Shown piece after piece: positions 43,623 to 52,150 of a stretch of 64,000 bases of DNA; within the stretch, counting starts at the first letter, position 1; each line of letters opens with the position of its first letter. A program made the translations under genes and the position numbers. The notes beneath the pieces were generated by a model, which was given only the letters and a program-made list of their open reading frames with translations, was not told the origin of the DNA and searched no databases. Source of the stretch: Arthrobacter sp. H-02-3 (lineage in GTDB: Bacteria > Actinomycetota > Actinomycetes > Actinomycetales > Micrococcaceae); NCBI RefSeq assembly GCF_003097355.1, contig NZ_PYUI01000014.1:1-64000 (forward strand), in the 5' to 3' direction.

Positions 43623-43913
43623 CTAGGCGCTCCTGTTTCCTTGAGCGAATGAAGGCCACGGTCCTGCGGTGGTCTTCCGCGAAACTAGGGCTGGCTGAAT
43701 CACCATGTGCACCGGCTCTGTCCAGCCGGCCGCGACGCCCATGTCGAGGCGGGAGTGTTCGACTGTGGTCATGGAGATTGGCGCCAGGGAGCTAATAAAG
43801 ATGTTGTCGAAACCCGCCACCGAAAGCTTGTCGGGAACACGGACATTTGCATCGTCTATGCGGTCTTCAACAATTATGCGCCCCCGGAAGAGCGCATTCA
43901 GGTCCGGCCATTC
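43623..43913 (-). pseudogene. LacI-family regulator remnant (C-terminal)
   Basis: The frame ANVRVPDKLSVAGFDNIFIS, then MTTVEHSRLDMGVAA and VIQPALVSRKTTAGP to the stop is the last ~80 residues of a LacI/GalR ligand domain (compare RVPDDVSVVGFDD... LTTVRQP... LVVRESTGP in intact members). The HTH and most of the sugar-binding domain are gone, and no start is present. It lies next to the enone-detoxification cluster and is unrelated to it by function. Confidence 0.55.
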
Positions 43914-44022
43914 AACGGCCGCGAGGGCGAAGGGACGCTTGACTGGAGAAACACCCTGTCGCGCGTCCTCGGGAACATTTAGATGAACGCGCGCACCTAA
44001 CGGCCCTACTTGACAATGTTTC

Positions 44023-44050
44023 TGAGTATGCTCACTATTGAGTAAGCTCA
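44023..44050. promoter_or_regulatory. Paired TetR-type operator at the quinone reductase promoter
   Basis: TGAGTATGCTCA and TGAGTAAGCTCA start 16 bp apart (44023 and 44039), just after TTGACA at 44010. The same 12-mer pair design with 16-bp spacing occurs at 48328-48355 before the TetR gene. Bound repressor would overlap the -10 and start site of the quinone reductase operon. Confidence 0.6.
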
Positions 44051-44088
44051 CTTTTATCCTTTCGCACGTCATAGAGGAGCAGCACGCC

Positions 44089-45087
44089 ATGAGGGCATTC
44101 GTCGTCACCAAGTACAAGGAGCCGCTGCGCGCAGCAGACGTCCCTGAGCCGACCGTCGGCGACCGCGATGTGCTGGTCCAGGTCCAGGCAGCTGGCCTCA
44201 ACCAATTGGACGAAAAGATCCGCCTGGGTGAGTTCAAGCAGATCCTCCCGTACAAGCTCGAGCTGATCCTCGGCAACGATGTCGCCGGCACAGTGATCCG
44301 TGTCGGGGCGAAGGTGCGCGGATTCAAGCCCGGTGACGAGGTCTACGCCCGCCCCGACAAAGACCGCATCGGCACGTTCGCCGAGCGCATCGCCATCACC
44401 GAGGCCGATCTGGCACTGAAACCCGCATCGATCAGCATGGAGGAGGCCGGCTCGCTGCCGCTGGTTGCACTTACGGCGTGGCAGGCCCTCGTTGAGCAAG
44501 GCAACGTGCGGCCGGGGCAGAAAGTTCTCATTCACGCCGGGGCCGGCGGGGTCGGGTCGATCGCGATCCAACTCGCCAGGCACCTCGGCGCCACCGTCGC
44601 GACCACTGCAAGCGCCTCCAACGCCGACTTCGTGCGCGACCTCGGCGCGGACACGGTGATCGACTACCGTACGCAGGACTTCGAGCAGGTCCTCGCCGGG
44701 TACGATCTGGTGCTCGACAGCCTCGGCGGGGAGAACCTCGTGAAGTCACTGCGCATCCTGAAGCCCGGCGGGAAGGCGATCGGAATCGCCGGTCCGCCGG
44801 ACCCGGCGTTCGCGCGCAAAGCCAGCCTGAACCCTGTGCTGCGCCTGGCCATCGCGGGGCTCAGCAGCAGGATCCGGCGGCAGGCGAAGAAGCTCGGCGT
44901 CAGCTACGAGTTCCTCTTCATGCGTGCCAGCGGAGACCAGTTGCGCCAGATCACCGCCCTGGTTGACGACGGCGTGCTGCGCCCGGTCGTGGGACAGGTC
45001 TTCGACTTCGCCCAGACCCCACAGGCGCTCGAGTCGCTGGCCAAGGGCGGCCTCCGCGGCAAAGCCGTCGTCACCCTTCCCTCCTGA
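44089..45087 (+). CDS. Zinc-independent quinone/enone oxidoreductase (MDR family)
   Basis: A 332-aa NADPH-dependent medium-chain reductase of the quinone oxidoreductase group. GNDVAGTV replaces the zinc ADH GHE motif, and the Rossmann motif is HAGAGGVGSIAIQLARHLGA. There are no structural-zinc cysteines. The start is ATG 44089 with GAGGAG upstream. It begins an operon with an alpha/beta hydrolase (48 bp apart). Paired TetR operators precede it. Likely substrates are quinones and alpha,beta-unsaturated carbonyls. Confidence 0.87.
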   Translation: MRAFVVTKYKEPLRAADVPEPTVGDRDVLVQVQAAGLNQLDEKIRLGEFKQILPYKLELILGNDVAGTVIRVGAKVRGFKPGDEVYARPDKDRIGTFAERIAITEADLALKPASISMEEAGSLPLVALTAWQALVEQGNVRPGQKVLIHAGAGGVGSIAIQLARHLGATVATTASASNADFVRDLGADTVIDYRTQDFEQVLAGYDLVLDSLGGENLVKSLRILKPGGKAIGIAGPPDPAFARKASLNPVLRLAIAGLSSRIRRQAKKLGVSYEFLFMRASGDQLRQITALVDDGVLRPVVGQVFDFAQTPQALESLAKGGLRGKAVVTLPS

Positions 45088-45135
45088 GCCACCGGCAGCC
45101 AGACCCCTCACAGACCACCCAGGAGAACAACCAGC

Positions 45136-46002
45136 ATGAGCAGCACCGACACCCCGAACGGCTCCGTCGACACCTCGTACGCGAAGGCGGCCACACGCAC
45201 CATCACCGCCGGTGGCGTCACCTACGCCTACCGGGAGCTGGGGCCCAAGGCCGGCATCCCCGTCGTGTTCTTCGTGCACCTTGCCGCGACCCTGGACAAC
45301 TGGGACCCCCGCATCATCGAGCCCATCGCGAAGAACCGCCACGTCATCACCTTCGACCAACGCGGTGTCGGGGCCTCCACCGGAAAGGTTCCCGACAGCA
45401 TCGAGGCGATGGCCGATGACGCCTATACCTTCATCAAGGCCCTCGGGTTCGACACGATCGACATCTTCTCCTTCTCAATGGGCAGCATGATCGCCCAGGA
45501 CCTGGTTCTCAAGCATCCCGACCTTGTCCGCAAGCTCGTGCTGGCCGGTACCGGGCCGCGGGGCGGCAAGGACATCGACAAGGTGGTCAGCACGACCTAC
45601 TGGGACCTCCTTCGCGCGACCCTGACGCGCGCGGACCCGAAGGAGTTCCTGTTCTTTAACCGCAACGCCACCGGCAAGCGGGCCGCGAAGGCGTTCATCA
45701 AGCGCCTGCAGGAGCGCACGGTCGACCGCGACAAGCCGATCAGCACCAAAGCCTTCCAGACGCAGCTGAAGGCAATCCAGAAGTTCGGCCGCTCCGCGCC
45801 GTCGGACCTGTCGAAGCTCACTCATCCCACCCTCATCGCCAACGGCGACAACGACCGCATGGTGCCGTCGATCCTGTCCGAGGACCTGCACCGGCGCATC
45901 AAGGGATCCGAGCTGATCATCTACCCCGACTCGGGCCACGGCGGCATCTTCCAATTCCATGACAGGTTCTCCCCCGTCGCCGTAGAATTCCTCGCCCACT
46001 GA
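45136..46002 (+). CDS. Alpha/beta hydrolase
   Basis: A 288-aa hydrolase. The HLAATLDNWDP region supplies the oxyanion hole, the nucleophile is Ser114 in SFSMGS, the acid lies in NGDNDRMV (near residue 239) and the base is His268 in DSGHGG. AGGAGAAC precedes the ATG. It is the second gene of the TetR-controlled quinone reductase operon and ends at a strong hairpin. Relatives include haloperoxidase-like and ester hydrolases; the substrate is not predictable. Confidence 0.86.
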   Translation: MSSTDTPNGSVDTSYAKAATRTITAGGVTYAYRELGPKAGIPVVFFVHLAATLDNWDPRIIEPIAKNRHVITFDQRGVGASTGKVPDSIEAMADDAYTFIKALGFDTIDIFSFSMGSMIAQDLVLKHPDLVRKLVLAGTGPRGGKDIDKVVSTTYWDLLRATLTRADPKEFLFFNRNATGKRAAKAFIKRLQERTVDRDKPISTKAFQTQLKAIQKFGRSAPSDLSKLTHPTLIANGDNDRMVPSILSEDLHRRIKGSELIIYPDSGHGGIFQFHDRFSPVAVEFLAH

Positions 46003-46355
46003 ACAGCACGCACCTGACAGGATCCCGCTAACAGAGCAGAGAGGCACCGTGGCTCTGCCCGCCCGTGAATACGGGCGGGCAGAGCCATTGGCGTGAGGCC
46101 TCGTCGCGCTGGCCAGCTCGAACAGGGGCCGCACAAACGCGTCAGCAGGGTGATCAAAAGTATCGCCACCCCTGACGCGGCCTCTGGCTGGTGGCTGCCC
46201 CGGGATGTCAGGCCAACCCCGGATCCACCGTCGTTCAGACACTCCCCACCCGTTCTGTCGTCTCTTGTTGGGGGCATCGTGGACCGCGGCATCCTCTGGC
46301 AGGTGTGGTGCCACCGCGCCCACTTTTGGTGAACGCGGTGGCGCCGGATGTTCGC
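46003..46355. other. Convergent intergenic region
   Basis: About 350 bp between the hydrolase and convergent SDR genes; holds the terminator hairpin and no recognisable gene. Confidence 0.45.
46050..46087 (+). terminator. Terminator of the quinone reductase/hydrolase operon
   Basis: A 17-bp perfect stem (TGGCTCTGCCCGCCCGT with its complement) with loop GAAT, 48 bp after the hydrolase stop. It is GC-rich with a short ATTGG tail, a typical high-GC terminator. Confidence 0.7.
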
Positions 46356-47069
46356 TTATGCGTTCGTGTCCACCAACTGCGGGTAGACCGCTTCGAGGGG
46401 GGCGCTGAGTCCGGCCTTGAGCTGGACTGACGTGTCGTCGGCGAGGACTTCGTACTCCCCTGCCTCGGTGGCGTCGAACACGGTGCGCACCAGCACGGCC
46501 GGGTCGAGCTTCGAGCTGGTGGCGTGCGCGGCCATCGCGGTGTCGACGTATGCGACGTGGACGCCGACGACGTGCACGCCGGCGGGGGCGAGTTCGAGGC
46601 GGAGGGAGTTGGTCGCTGACCAGAGGGCGGCTTTGGTGGCGCTGTAGATGCCGGCGACGGCGTACCAGCTCAGGGCCGAGTGGATGTCGATGATCGTCGC
46701 TTCGTCCTTCGCCGACAGGACCGGAGCGAACGCGCGGGCGACGAAGAGAGGTCCGAGGAAGTTCGTCTCGACGCTCCGGCGGATCTCCTCGTCCGTGTGG
46801 GTGAGGATCCCGGCACTGGGAACCGACGCGCCGGCGTTGTTGATCAGCACGGTCACGTCCGGTGCCGCCTCGACCGCTGCCTGGATCGAGGCGGAGTCGG
46901 TGACGTCCAGGGCGAGTGGAACGATGCGTTCGTCGTTCCAAGTGCGGGGGGTGCGGGCGGAGGCATAAACCTTTGCAGCTCCCCGGGCGAGGGCTTCGTG
47001 CACGAACTGCGTGCCGATTCCGCCGTTGGCTCCCGTGATGAGGACGACTGCTCCGTTGAGTGATGGCAT
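46356..47069 (-). CDS. Short-chain dehydrogenase/reductase
   Basis: A 237-aa classical SDR. It has TGANGGIG (cofactor), NNAG, a catalytic Ser in IHSALSWYAVAGIYSATKAAL, and YxxxK in YSATK. The start is ATG 47069, with AGAAAG upstream. It follows the Old Yellow Enzyme gene on the same strand (67 bp), so the two form an operon divergent from TetR. It probably reduces carbonyls produced or released during enone detoxification. Confidence 0.88.
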   Translation of the reverse strand: MPSLNGAVVLITGANGGIGTQFVHEALARGAAKVYASARTPRTWNDERIVPLALDVTDSASIQAAVEAAPDVTVLINNAGASVPSAGILTHTDEEIRRSVETNFLGPLFVARAFAPVLSAKDEATIIDIHSALSWYAVAGIYSATKAALWSATNSLRLELAPAGVHVVGVHVAYVDTAMAAHATSSKLDPAVLVRTVFDATEAGEYEVLADDTSVQLKAGLSAPLEAVYPQLVDTNA

Positions 47070-47136
47070 GGCTTTTTCTTCTTTCTGAGGGGTGTGGGTT
47101 GGGTGAGGTCGGTGGCGGACGGCCCGCGGCAGACGA

Positions 47137-48215
47137 TTAGGCGTGTGCCAGGGCCGGGTAGTCGGTGTACCCGGCCGCGCCGCCGCCGTACAGGGTGCCC
47201 GGGTCCAGCTCGTTCAGCGGTGCGCCGGTGCGCAGGCGCTGAACAATGTCGGGGTTCGCCAGGGCGAATCGGCCCAGCGGCGCGATGTCCGCGAGCCCGG
47301 CGTCGATGTCGTCGGCGATCTGCTCGCGTTCGCGCCCATACCGGACGACGAGGATGGCAGCAGGCCACGTGTCGCGGAAGGACCGAAGCAGTTCGTCGTC
47401 ACCGAGGTGATGTACGTGCAGGTACGCAAGGTCCAGGGTGGCGAGTTCGCCGACCAGGTGGCGGTACTGTGTCCGGACGTCCGCGGGGTCCCCTTCGTTG
47501 ATTCCGCCCAGCGGGAACGCCGGTGAAATGCGGATGCCGGTCCGCTCTGCCCCGATCTCCTCGGCCACCGCGCGGGCGACCGCGACGACGAACCGGGACC
47601 GGTTCTCCACCGATCCGCCGTATTCGTCCGTGCGGTGATTCGAGTTCGGCGAGAGAAACTGGTGCAGCAGGTACCCGTTCGCGCCGTGGATCTCCACGCC
47701 GTCCGCTCCCGCTGCAATAGCGGAGGCTGCGGCGTGGCGGAACCCGGCGATGGTGGCCTGGATGTCGTTGGCGCTCAACTCACGCGGCACCGGCGTCTTC
47801 TGCGGGCCCGTTGGAGTGAACATGTCCTGATCAGCCGAGATCGCCGACGGCCTACAGGCCGGCGGTGGTGCGGGGTGTTATCCGGGTGCGACATGCGGCC
47901 GACGTGCATCAGTTGGATGAACAGCGCTCCGCCGCCGGCATGCACCGTGTCGGCGATCTTTCGCCATCCCTCGATGTGTTCGGGAGTGTAGATGCCGGGG
48001 GTGTTCAAATAGCCCTGGCCGTCCTCGGACGGCTGTGTGCCCTCGGTGATGATCAGCCCGAGCGAGGCGCGCTGGCCATAGTACTCCGCGGCCAGTTCCC
48101 CGGGGGTGCCGTCCGGGTTCGCACGGCTTCGGGTCAGCGGGGCCAAGGCAAGCCGGTGGGAAAGTTCCACCCCGCCGAGAGTGAATGGCTGCCAGAGCGT
48201 AGATGACGTGGTCAT
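47137..48215 (-). pseudogene. Old Yellow Enzyme alkene reductase, single-base frameshift
   Basis: Flavin-dependent ene-reductase split over two frames. From ATG 48215: LWQPFTLGGVELSHRLALAPLTRSRA, ITEGTQPSEDGQGY, and QLMHVGRMSHPDNTPHHRRPV. After a break near 47845-47851 the other frame gives PSAISADQDMFTPTGPQK, then DGVEIHGANGYLLHQFLSP, to the stop at 47137. The active-site HxxN (HGAN) and the FMN-phosphate region GRFALANPD are intact. Restoring one base recovers about 360 aa. It is probably a recent mutation or a sequencing error; the TetR operator precedes it. Confidence 0.75.
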
Positions 48216-48327
48216 GAGTGCATAGTCCTTTGCGTTGATGGGTAATCGGCCATTACCACCCGGGCGGATCGTTGTAGCCCGCCAACGGCGTGGGAGAATT
48301 AGCGAAGAGTTCAACCCGTTACAGTAA

Positions 48328-48355
48328 TGACTATACTCATAACTGAGTGCAGTCA
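48328..48355. promoter_or_regulatory. Paired operator of the TetR regulator (OYE/TetR divergent promoter)
   Basis: TGACTATACTCA (48328-48339) and TGAGTGCAGTCA (48344-48355) are near-inverted copies, 16 bp start to start, matching in layout the pair at 44023-44050. The consensus TGAnTAnnCTCA is common. The site lies in the gap between the OYE gene and the TetR gene, so it can control both. Confidence 0.6.
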
Positions 48356-48379
48356 GAATATATTCCCGGAGGATCCATC

Positions 48380-48982
48380 ATGTCTCTCGCCTCCCAGCCG
48401 GTCGGACGGCGTGAGCGGAACAAGCAACAAAAGCTGGACCGCATCACCGCGGCAGCCAGCGAGCTGTTCGCCGAGCACGGCATCGAGGATGTCACGACCC
48501 AGCAGATCGCCGACAAGGCGGACATCGGCACCGGGACCCTGTTTCTCTACGCCAAGTCCAAAGGTGAACTCCTGCTGCTCGTGCAGAACGCACACTACGC
48601 CGAAGCACTCCAGCGGGGTCGGGCGGATGCCGAAACCATATCGGATGTCCTCAATGCGGTGATGGCCATCGTCCAGCCGATCGTGGAATGCAACCGCATC
48701 CAGGTCGACAACGGACGCACTTACCTGCGGGAGATGGTCTTCGGCGATCCCGAGGAGCCTCGACACAGCGAAGCTCTGTCCATCGTCGCGCAGACCGAGG
48801 AGGCCACCGCTGCCGTCCTGGGCAGGCACGAGCAGGCCGGTGCGGGTGATGCCGCAACGATGGCCCGCATCGTCACCGCGATCATGTTCCTCAGCATGGC
48901 GGCGAGCGTGAACGCCGCCTTGAGCATCGACGATATTGTTCGGGACATCCGGGCCCAGGTCGGCGTGCTGCTGTCTCGCTGA
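48380..48982 (+). CDS. TetR-family regulator of the enone-detoxification regulon
   Basis: A 200-aa repressor. The HTH spans ~15-60 (LDRITAAASELFAEHGIEDVTTQQIADKADIGTGTLFLYAKSK). GGAGGA lies eight bases before ATG 48380, which I prefer to the upstream ATG because homology begins here. The divergent OYE/SDR genes and the matching operators at 44023 and 48328 suggest a repressor of quinone reductase, hydrolase, SDR and OYE, relieved by electrophiles. Confidence 0.88.
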   Translation: MSLASQPVGRRERNKQQKLDRITAAASELFAEHGIEDVTTQQIADKADIGTGTLFLYAKSKGELLLLVQNAHYAEALQRGRADAETISDVLNAVMAIVQPIVECNRIQVDNGRTYLREMVFGDPEEPRHSEALSIVAQTEEATAAVLGRHEQAGAGDAATMARIVTAIMFLSMAASVNAALSIDDIVRDIRAQVGVLLSR

Positions 48983-49169
48983 CGCCGTCGGCAAGGCAGT
49001 CTCCGGGCGCTTGCCGGCTTAAGGGCCCCCTCTGCGGAACAGCGACCCGACGCCGGCCCGGGCGGTCCGCCCGAACAGCAAGCGCTCGCACCGACGTCCG
49101 GATTTCCGCCGGCCGCCTGCGGTCGTGGATCGGCAGGCACTATTCAGCAACGATCTTGTCGCCGGGCTA

Positions 49170-49379
49170 CTACCCGACAAGTGCTGAAGCCAGCTTGTGG
49201 TTCCCGGGACCTGTAGTCGCATCGGGCATCCCGGGCAGGCGGAGCGCTGGGGTGGATCCATCCGGAACATCCGCGTGGACCGTGAGGTCTTCGCCGTCCA
49301 GTTGCCAACGGACTATGGCCAGCCCGTACGGGGTGATCCGGTCAGCTTGTGCTCCGTGATGCCAACGCCAAGCTGCGGA
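49170..49379 (-). pseudogene. GH78 alpha-L-rhamnosidase C-terminal remnant
   Basis: The frame RITPYGLAIVRWQLDGEDLTV, then DVPDGSTPALRLPG, ending near GPGNHKLASALVG matches the C-terminal beta-sandwich of GH78 alpha-L-rhamnosidases, where SPYG..SW and VPPGTTATV are characteristic. The catalytic (alpha/alpha)6 domain is absent. It abuts the LacI gene of the alpha-galactoside locus, so a rhamnosidase gene once stood here, perhaps in the same sugar island. Confidence 0.5.
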
Positions 49380-49457
49380 GCGATGAGTGTTTGTGCTGCA
49401 CGAGACCCAGCTGATCCTCACCGTGCTGCGCAGCGGCGATGACGCTCGTCGGGCTCG

Positions 49458-50474
49458 TCAGCAGCCACAGGAGCGGCGGATGATGAGCTCCGTGGGCAGG
49501 AGTTGGATCTTCCCGTCCGTGTCGTTGGGCGAGAGGGCTGCTTCGAGGACTGCATCGGCGATTCGGTTGATGGGCTGCCGGACGGTCGTGAGCTGGGGCC
49601 AGCTGAATTCGGATTCCGAGGTTCCGTCGAACGAGACGACGGCGATGTCATTTGGAATGGACAGGCCGGCTTCGTGGATGGCACGCAGTGCGCCTACTGC
49701 CAGCAGGTCGGAGCTAGCGAAGATGGCCGTGGGCAGCTTCGGCAGATCAAGCAGTCGACGGGTGGCTTCGTAGCCGCCCTGCCTGGTGAAGTCGGTGAAT
49801 TCCGCGGGCCCCTCGGGCAGGCCTGCCTCGCGCAGCGCCTTCTTCCAGCCGTTGTGTCGTGGGTCCACGCGGGAGGGGTCGATGTCTTTGCCGACCAGAA
49901 TGGCAATGTCCTTGTAGCCGTGGCCGATCAGGTGCTGCACGCCGATTGCGGCTCCCTGTTCAAAGTCGGTACTGATCGTGGGGATACCGTGCGCGGCGCT
50001 GGACTGGTCAATCAGGACCCTCCGAATTCCTTGGACCGGCATGGCGGCGACTTCGCTTGGGCTGAGTACGGTGGCGAGGATGATCGCGTCGACCTGGCGT
50101 GATACCAGGTTGAGGGTATTTTGGCGCTCGGTGTCGGCGTCCGTGCGGGAGTTGGCGGCCAGGAGTGCGTACCCGCGGGAGCCGGCCGCCTGAGCGATGG
50201 CGTCAGTGAGCTCAGCGAAATAGGGGTTGGTGCTGTCGGGGACGATCATCCCCAACAGCCGCGCGGAACCGATGGTCAGGGCGCGGGCGGTCGCGTTGGG
50301 CTGGTAATGGAGCGCCTTGATAGCTTCGCGCACCCGGGCCGCAGTTGTTGCCGCGACCGGCTTGGGTCCGCCGTTGATGACGTAGCTGACAACTGCCGTG
50401 CTGACCCCCGCATAGCGGGCAACATCGGTTCGCGTTACCCGTCCGGTTCCGGCCTGTACCTGCGGATTTGCCAT
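49458..50474 (-). CDS. LacI-family regulator of the alpha-galactoside locus
   Basis: A 338-aa repressor. The HTH is RTDVARYAGVSTAVVSYVINGGP, the hinge HYQPNATARAL, and the periplasmic-binding-like ligand domain ends SCGC rather than the usual TGP. I start at ATG 50474 (MANPQ), preceded by GGAAGG; the GTG three codons upstream is less likely. It is divergent from the binding-protein gene, with two palindromic operators between. It likely responds to an alpha-galactoside or its hydrolysis product. Confidence 0.9.
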   Translation of the reverse strand: MANPQVQAGTGRVTRTDVARYAGVSTAVVSYVINGGPKPVAATTAARVREAIKALHYQPNATARALTIGSARLLGMIVPDSTNPYFAELTDAIAQAAGSRGYALLAANSRTDADTERQNTLNLVSRQVDAIILATVLSPSEVAAMPVQGIRRVLIDQSSAAHGIPTISTDFEQGAAIGVQHLIGHGYKDIAILVGKDIDPSRVDPRHNGWKKALREAGLPEGPAEFTDFTRQGGYEATRRLLDLPKLPTAIFASSDLLAVGALRAIHEAGLSIPNDIAVVSFDGTSESEFSWPQLTTVRQPINRIADAVLEAALSPNDTDGKIQLLPTELIIRRSCGC

Positions 50475-50506
50475 GTAGACCACCTTCCACTCCCTTGTTC
50501 TCAGTA

Positions 50507-50522
50507 GTCTACCCGCGTTGAC
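50507..50522. promoter_or_regulatory. LacI operator 2 (imperfect)
   Basis: GTCTACCCGCGTTGAC matches 14 of 16 bases of the core of the perfect palindrome at 50581-50602. It is 33 bp before the lacI-type start, so it probably serves autoregulation. Confidence 0.55.
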
Positions 50523-50580
50523 CGGCTTTCTTGCCGAACTTGACCCGCATTTCCTGGCCTCAATGAACCGCTTGCGGGAC

Positions 50581-50602
50581 TGAGTCTACCCGGGTAGACT
50601 CA
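50581..50602. promoter_or_regulatory. LacI operator 1, perfect 22-bp palindrome
   Basis: The half-site TGAGTCTACCC is followed at once by its exact complement, giving a 22-bp dyad with a central CG, typical of LacI-family operators. It lies 106 bp upstream of the binding-protein start and 107 bp from the regulator start. Confidence 0.7.
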
Positions 50603-50707
50603 CTTTTGAGCCCATGAGCAGTGATCCTCCTCACGTTTCTCGCCTGACGATATCCAGGCATTTTGCACGCATTCCAGAAAATCTCAGCTTCTCCGAAGGG
50701 ATCAATG

Positions 50708-52069
50708 ATGACCATTCCGAAATCACCGAGCGGGGCGCGGATCCTCGCCGCGGCTGCCGCTGTCTCTATCGCGGCCTTGGCGCTCACCGGCTGCGGCGGG
50801 CCGGGAACCAGCAGCACCGGCAGTACCGGAGCCGCCGTCACGGCTGGCTCGGGCGAGGGCACGATTAATGTTTGGGCGGTCGACGGCCAGGCGGCCGAGA
50901 ACGACGCGTTGAAGAAGATTATCTCGAACTTCGAGAGCTCCCAGAGCAAGATCAAAGTGAATCTCAAACTCTTTCCCTCCGACCAGTACACCAAAGCCGT
51001 GAACTCTGCAGCGCCGGGTGATTTGCCGGATGTTCTTGACTTCGACGGGCCCACCTTGGCCAGCTTCGTGTACAACGGCAAGATGGCCCCGCTGAAAGGG
51101 TCCGTGTCCGACGCGACGCTGTCGAACCAGACCGACTCCATCAAATCGCAGAACACTGTCGATGATGCCGTCTACGGCGTCGGCATGATGAATGCCGGCC
51201 TTGCACTGTGGGGCAACAAGAAACTCCTGGACGCCGCCGGCGTTGCCTACCCCACCACTCCTGAAAAGGCCTGGACCGCTGACGAGTTCACGGGAGTCCT
51301 GGACAAGCTAGCCACGGTGGTTCCGGGCGGCAAGCCGCTGGATCTTTCGGAGCAGTACGGCTTTGCCGGCGAATGGGGAACCTGCTGTTCGGCGGGCCCG
51401 GTCATCTGGTCCGGCGGCGGCACCATGCTCAAGGACAACAAGGCATCCGGAGCGCTGGACTCAGATGCCAACGTGAAGTCCCTGACACAGTTCGCCAGCT
51501 GGAAGAAATACACTGACCCGAACGCAGACGGACTCGCCTTCACGAGCGGACGCGTCGCTTTGAGCTGGGTCGGACACTGGACCTACCCGACATACAAAGC
51601 CCTGGGCAGCGATCTCGTCTCCATCCCCCTGCCGAACTTCGGCAAGGGCACCAAGACCGCATCCGGAACCTTCGCCTGGGGCATGGGCGCCACCACCAAG
51701 AACGGCGCCGCGGCCGGGAAGTTCCTGGACTTCCTGATGACTGACCAGAGCGTCAGCACCTACACCGACGCCAATGGCGCCCCTCCCGCCACCAAGACCG
51801 CGCTGGCCGCATCCACTCTCTACGGCCCCGGAAAGCAGCTGCAGCTCCTCGGCGATCAGCTGAGCAAGGCCTGCGGCACCGAGGACCAGATCAGCGACAC
51901 CTGCGTCAGCGTCACCCGGCCGGTGACGGCAGGCTACCCCGTCGTCACGGATCAGGTGGGCAAAGCCGAGGCAGCCATCTACGCGGGCAAGGACGCCAAA
52001 GCGGCCCTGAGCGCCGCCGCCCGCGCCATCGACCAAAACTTCGCCGATAACGACGGATACAAGAAATAG
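50708..52069 (+). CDS. Sugar ABC transporter substrate-binding lipoprotein
   Basis: A 453-aa family 1 extracellular solute-binding protein. The signal peptide ends at the lipobox LTGC, so the mature protein is lipid-anchored. The mature part reads TINVWAVDG...ALKKIISNFESSQSKIKVNL and ends with a cluster of helices (DAKAALSAAARAIDQ). GAAGGGA is 6 bp from ATG 50708 but only 3 from ATG 50705, so I take the former. It is the first gene of the LacI-controlled operon. The substrate is inferred to be raffinose/melibiose-type oligosaccharides. Confidence 0.9.
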   Translation: MTIPKSPSGARILAAAAAVSIAALALTGCGGPGTSSTGSTGAAVTAGSGEGTINVWAVDGQAAENDALKKIISNFESSQSKIKVNLKLFPSDQYTKAVNSAAPGDLPDVLDFDGPTLASFVYNGKMAPLKGSVSDATLSNQTDSIKSQNTVDDAVYGVGMMNAGLALWGNKKLLDAAGVAYPTTPEKAWTADEFTGVLDKLATVVPGGKPLDLSEQYGFAGEWGTCCSAGPVIWSGGGTMLKDNKASGALDSDANVKSLTQFASWKKYTDPNADGLAFTSGRVALSWVGHWTYPTYKALGSDLVSIPLPNFGKGTKTASGTFAWGMGATTKNGAAAGKFLDFLMTDQSVSTYTDANGAPPATKTALAASTLYGPGKQLQLLGDQLSKACGTEDQISDTCVSVTRPVTAGYPVVTDQVGKAEAAIYAGKDAKAALSAAARAIDQNFADNDGYKK

Positions 52070-52084
52070 ACCTCCGGCAGTCGT

Positions 52085-52110
52085 CCGGCCGCCGCATCCA
52101 AGGCGGCCGG
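52085..52110 (+). promoter_or_regulatory. Stem-loop between binding-protein and permease genes
   Basis: CCGGCCGCC and GGCGGCCGG form a perfect 9-bp stem with an 8-nt loop, 15 bp after the binding-protein stop. Such loops partly terminate or stabilise mRNA, keeping binding protein in excess over the permeases. Confidence 0.5.
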
Positions 52111-52150
52111 CCGGGCCTCTCCGGACTCGCTCCCAGCGAAAGCCTCCATC

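Noticed and set aside
45475..46941. A 488-codon open frame on the minus strand across the hydrolase, intergenic gap and SDR genes
   Set aside because: It is antisense to the hydrolase and overlaps the SDR in another frame, has no homology and is Arg/Pro-rich, as expected of GC-rich shadow frames.
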